From Pseudomonadota bacterium (GTDB lineage: Bacteria; Pseudomonadota; Gammaproteobacteria; Xanthomonadales; Rhodanobacteraceae): a stretch of DNA of 7,156 bases. The notes beneath the pieces are model-generated. The model searched no databases, was not told the DNA's origin, and saw only the letters and a list, made by a program, of their open reading frames with translations. Below, in pieces: positions 5,448-7,156 of the stretch. Where the stretch lies: NCBI GenBank assembly GCA_023412995.1, contig JAEZQS010000208.1, forward strand, positions 1-7,156, written 5' to 3'. Each line of letters starts with the position of its first letter. Position 1 is the stretch's first letter. The position numbers and the translations under genes were made by a program.

Positions 5448-5516
5448 ACACGGAGCACGCGGAGCCTGGGGTGAATCCGCATCGCGTGGATTCCCCCGGC
5501 TCTCCGTGCTCCGTGT
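5448..5516. repeat. Very long imperfect hairpin downstream of the DUF3309 gene
   Basis: The outer arms 5448-5466 and 5498-5516 pair at 17 of 19 positions. The inner arms continue with GGGG/CCCC (5468-5471 with 5494-5497) and GAATCC/GGATTC (5473-5478 with 5488-5493), with bulges at 5467 and 5472. A 9-base loop closes the stem. Together this gives about 27 pairs over 69 bases. It starts 32 bases after the DUF3309 stop and has no T-tract. It could be a terminator or mRNA-stabilising 3' structure, or a small dispersed mobile hairpin element. Confidence 0.6.
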
Positions 5517-5585
5517 TCCGTCCTGGCGCTGTTTCCCCGCGACGCGGCCAGGCTGCCGCGGCATCGACTGCATTCGCGCCGGCGC

Positions 5586-5638
5586 AAAAAAAAACCGCAG
5601 CACGTGGCGCGCGCCTCACGGCGGACGACGTACTGCGG
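5586..5638 (-). terminator. Intrinsic terminator with U9 tract, minus strand
   Basis: On the minus strand CCGCAGTACGT (5638-5628) pairs with ACGTGCTGCGG (5605-5595) at ten of eleven positions. An inner CGCC-GUGA-GGCG hairpin (5623-5612) is capped by a GNRA-type tetraloop. Nine consecutive U (5594-5586) follow at once. This is the only textbook intrinsic terminator in the window. Confidence 0.75.
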
Positions 5639-5690
5639 CAGGTCTTGCCCCGAATCCAGCCGCGCAACCGGGGGGAGGTGGCGGCCAGGC
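5586..5690 (-). ncRNA. Candidate small RNA with C-rich anti-Shine-Dalgarno loop
   Basis: An intrinsic terminator on the minus strand (5638-5586) has no minus-strand gene upstream of it in this gap, and the region to the right is occupied by a plus-strand gene. A terminator without a gene is a common mark of a small RNA. Just upstream on the same strand an 8-bp stem (5688-5681 with 5663-5656, two G-U pairs) presents a 17-base loop holding CACCUCCCCCCGG. Its CCUCC core can pair with ribosome-binding sites, as in several alpha- and gammaproteobacterial riboregulators. The 5' end is not fixed. A possible promoter is GTTAAT (5729-5724) with TGACACT near 5703-5697. The length of about 105 nt is an estimate. 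Confidence 0.4.
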
Positions 5691-5704
5691 GGGCAGTGTC
5701 ACGC

Positions 5705-5755
5705 AACGGGGGCGGACACGGCATTAACCGATGCCGCGGCGGGTACGCCCCCGTT
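5705..5755. repeat. Nested inverted repeat upstream of the DUF2383 gene
   Basis: AACGGGGGCG (5705-5714) pairs perfectly with CGCCCCCGTT (5746-5755). Between them CGGCAT (5719-5724) pairs with ATGCCG (5731-5736) around the loop TAACCG. The two stacked palindromes could be an operator, a cruciform or an RNA leader element. The right arm touches a GTTCAG promoter-like element. Confidence 0.5.
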
Positions 5756-5783
5756 CAGCCCGCGCATGCATCGCGCCGACAAG
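5753..5783 (+). promoter_or_regulatory. Weak candidate promoter of the DUF2383 gene
   Basis: CGTTCAGCC (5752-5760) is identical to nine bases in the hydrolase-gene promoter. The downstream half is poor: CCGACAAG begins 17 bases after GTTCAG, not 19-20, and lacks CCTA. It ends 46 bases before the ATG. I list it only because of the shared upstream half and its position. Confidence 0.22.
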
Positions 5784-5829
5784 GTTCAGCGCCGCAGTGC
5801 GACACTGGAAATCCCGCGCGGAGTCACCC

Positions 5830-6282
5830 ATGGCCGCCAGACAATCCGCCGCCACGCTCAACGAACTGGTTGCCGTCCTCGAAGACGGCGAGGCGTTCTA
5901 TCGCGACGCCGCGACGCGCGTGTCGCGTTCGGACGTGAATGCGCTGTTCCAGCGCATGGCCCGCAACAAGGCGGCGATCGCGGCGGACCTGCGTGGCGCG
6001 GTTGCCGCGGCGGGCGGGGATCCGGTGTCGGGCGGGACGCTCCCCGGCACCCTGCTTCGCGGCTGGGGCGACCTGCGCGCGCGCCTCTCCACCGACGCCC
6101 GGCACGAATACCTCCAGCGCCTGGAAGCCTTCGAGGAACGCATCCTGCACGCGTTCCGCGAAGTACTCGATGGTGATGCGGACGCCACCGTGCGCGAACG
6201 CGCGCAACGCCACATCGAGGAAATCAGCCGCGACCACGCGGAGATGCGAGCGATGGTCCGGTCGGATGGGCGCTGGGGCTGA
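5830..6282 (+). CDS. PA2169/DUF2383 four-helix-bundle protein
   Basis: This 150-aa protein has the PA2169-family layout. Helix one is LNELVAVLEDGEAFYRDAATRV (10-31), helix two LFQRMARNKAAIAADLRGAVAAAGG (39-63), then the family GTLPGTLLRGW loop (69-79), and two more helices (84-113 and 118-145). Glu and His positions typical of ferritin-like bundles are present (Glu18, Glu21, Glu102, His107, Glu130, His136), so metal binding is possible but unproven. Members are stress-associated and have no established reaction. GGAG sits six bases before the ATG. The gene stands alone after a 414-base gap, converging on ahpD. Confidence 0.88.
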   Translation: MAARQSAATLNELVAVLEDGEAFYRDAATRVSRSDVNALFQRMARNKAAIAADLRGAVAAAGGDPVSGGTLPGTLLRGWGDLRARLSTDARHEYLQRLEAFEERILHAFREVLDGDADATVRERAQRHIEEISRDHAEMRAMVRSDGRWG

Positions 6283-6386
6283 GCGGCACGGAGGGCTGCG
6301 CCCGCCAGGGGTTCAGGGGCTGGGAGCCGCGCGGCGCTGTAGATGTTCTTGCGTCCGGAATGCGGCCGGCCCCGGAGCTGCAGAAC

Positions 6387-6424
6387 CCGTTTCCCGGAAC
6401 AAGCGAATGCTCCGGGAAAAACGG
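6387..6424. terminator. Bidirectional hairpin between the DUF2383 gene and ahpD
   Basis: CCGTTTCCCGGA (6387-6398) pairs with TCCGGGAAAAACGG (6411-6424) with a two-base bulge in the A-run, around a 12-base loop. It lies in the 226-base convergent gap, 104 bases past one stop and 84 past the other, and could stop transcripts from both sides. The first part of the gap (6283-6386) shows only G-rich sequence with no clear feature. Confidence 0.5.
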
Positions 6425-6459
6425 TCCACCCTGCCGCCGAACCGTCGCCAACGCCAGCT

Positions 6460-6508
6460 CCCCAGCCCCTAGTCCCCAGCCCGTAGTCCCTATCCCTATC
6501 CCCTGCCC
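6460..6508 (-). repeat. Degenerate C-run tract, potential G-quadruplex on the minus strand
   Basis: Eight runs of three or four C occur within 49 bases (6460, 6466, 6474, 6480, 6488, 6494, 6500 and 6506). They are spaced by units such as CTAGT, CAG and TAT, and look like a decayed short tandem repeat of the type CCCxTAx. On the minus strand they become G-runs immediately after the ahpD stop codon, enough for one or two quadruplexes in the ahpD 3' transcript. Confidence 0.6.
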
Positions 6509-7039
6509 TCAATCCGCCTGCTCGGCGGTAACGGCCACGCCATGCAGCACGGCGGCAATGCGCACGGCGCTCTGGATGGCCTGGCTGGAGACGCCGTGCT
6601 TCTGCAGGGTCTTCTCGTGCGATTCCATGCACATGCCGCAGCCATTGATCGCCGAAACGGCGATCGAGGCGAGTTCGAAGTCGATCTTGTCGCAACCGGG
6701 ATTGGCAATCACGTTCATGCGCAGCCCGGCGCGCATCGTGGCGTATTCCTCGTTGCCGACCAGGTGGGTGAAGCGGTAGTAGATGTTGTTCATTGCCATG
6801 ATCGCGGCGGCGGCGCGCGCGGCGTTGGCCTGCGCCTCGTCGATGTCGCCGGAAAAGCGGGCGGCGATGGCTTCGCCGAGCGGCTTGTAGCGGGCCGCGG
6901 TCGCGCTCGCGATCGCGATGATGGCGATCTGGGGGGGCGAGAGGCCCTGGGCGCCGGACTCGCTCAACACCGAATCGAGGTTGAGGCGCAGGTCCTTGGC
7001 GTAGTCGGGCAGGCGCGCCTTGATGTCTTCGAGGGTCAT
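6509..7039 (-). CDS. ahpD: AhpD-family alkylhydroperoxidase
   Basis: This 176-aa protein of the AhpD/carboxymuconolactone decarboxylase-like fold has the length of full AhpD. The active site is NGCGMCMESHEK, with Cys134 and Cys137 as the redox pair and His141 following, and Glu122 in FELASIAVSAINGC. This matches the Glu, Cys-x-x-Cys, His relay of characterised AhpD. AhpD reduces AhpC or acts directly as a weak peroxidase, using dihydrolipoamide-linked electrons in mycobacteria; the donor here is unknown. The start ATG has GGAG six bases upstream. ahpC usually precedes ahpD, so it may lie on the minus strand beyond the right edge. Confidence 0.93.
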   Translation of the reverse strand: MTLEDIKARLPDYAKDLRLNLDSVLSESGAQGLSPPQIAIIAIASATAARYKPLGEAIAARFSGDIDEAQANAARAAAAIMAMNNIYYRFTHLVGNEEYATMRAGLRMNVIANPGCDKIDFELASIAVSAINGCGMCMESHEKTLQKHGVSSQAIQSAVRIAAVLHGVAVTAEQAD

Positions 7040-7056
7040 GTCGCTCTCCAGCTGGG

Positions 7057-7075
7057 GCCTGCGCCGTGCGCAGGC
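7057..7075 (-). promoter_or_regulatory. Hairpin in the ahpD leader
   Basis: GCCTGCGC (7057-7064) and GCGCAGGC (7068-7075) form a perfect 8-bp stem with a 3-base loop, ending 17 bases upstream of the ahpD ATG. It could be a DNA operator or a 5' RNA stem that shapes access to the ribosome site. No OxyR-like pattern is evident. Confidence 0.4.
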
Positions 7076-7103
7076 AGGTGGGTCGCGTGCAGGCGCGATC
7101 GTG

Positions 7104-7135
7104 GCGGCAGCGCCGGCACGATGCGTCGCTGCCGC
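7104..7135. terminator. Inverted repeat upstream of ahpD
   Basis: GCGGCAGCG (7104-7112) pairs perfectly with CGCTGCCGC (7127-7135) around a 14-base loop. If an ahpC gene lies just to the right on the minus strand, this would be an intergenic hairpin that lowers ahpD expression relative to ahpC. Otherwise it is an operator-like element. There is no T-tract. The bases 7136-7156 contain nothing I can assign. Confidence 0.4.
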
Positions 7136-7156
7136 GGAATGGGTGCGGCCCGTGGC

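Noticed and set aside
5784..5816. A second GTTCAG closer to the DUF2383 start as its promoter
   Set aside because: The matching -10 position would fall about 14 bases from the ATG and contains no CCTA-like box.
5416..5829. A CRISPR-like or tandem repeat array in the long gap
   Set aside because: The structures there are three different inverted repeats, with no recurring direct repeat or regular spacer.
5604..6176. A plus-strand open frame starting inside the intergenic gap
   Set aside because: It is Arg/Ala/Thr-rich and out of frame with the DUF2383 gene, which has family motifs and GGAG before its ATG.
6307..6335. G-rich stretch AGGGGTTCAGGGGCTGGGAG as a quadruplex or promoter site
   Set aside because: It has only three G-runs, and its GTTCA lacks a downstream CCTA box and a downstream gene.

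Overview
The window is about 70% GC and gene-dense. Its gene content and order (a YihY/BrkB-family membrane protein diverging from wrbA, with a DUF2069 gene overlapping wrbA, plus PA2169/DUF2383, DUF3309 and HHE genes) resemble Xanthomonadaceae chromosomes of the Lysobacter/Luteimonas/Pseudoxanthomonas type. This placement rests on recalled family knowledge, not a search. There is no transposase, integrase, phage gene, CRISPR array, tRNA or rRNA.

Region 1 (24-3154) is housekeeping or envelope content. On the minus strand, yihY, a TlpA-like thioredoxin and acylphosphatase are chained by overlapping stop and start codons. Diverging from them on the plus strand are wrbA and a DUF2069 membrane protein, also overlapping. 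A REP-like hairpin lies between the two units.

Region 2 (3288-6282) is a compact set of small genes typical of stress survival: an 8-Cys metallothionein, a hemerythrin-like HHE protein (minus), a cysteine hydrolase of the isochorismatase family, an unrecognised 105-aa protein overlapping a DUF3309 membrane peptide, and a PA2169/DUF2383 four-helix protein. Four of the starts are preceded, at a similar distance, by one motif: GTTCAC, GTTAAC or GTTCAG, then 19-21 bases, then CCTA(G/C) or a close variant. A weaker fifth copy precedes the DUF2383 gene. I read this as a shared promoter class, so the genes may form one co-regulated stress regulon.

The 414-base gap at 5416-5829 holds three separate structures: a very long imperfect hairpin (5448-5516), an orphan minus-strand intrinsic terminator with a U9 tract (5586-5638) that may end a small RNA carrying a CCUCC loop, and a nested inverted repeat (5705-5755).

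Region 3 (6283-7156) has a convergent intergenic stretch with a two-way hairpin and a C-run tract that could fold as a G-quadruplex on the minus strand. It is followed by ahpD (minus) with two leader hairpins. An ahpC partner, if there is one, would lie beyond the right edge.
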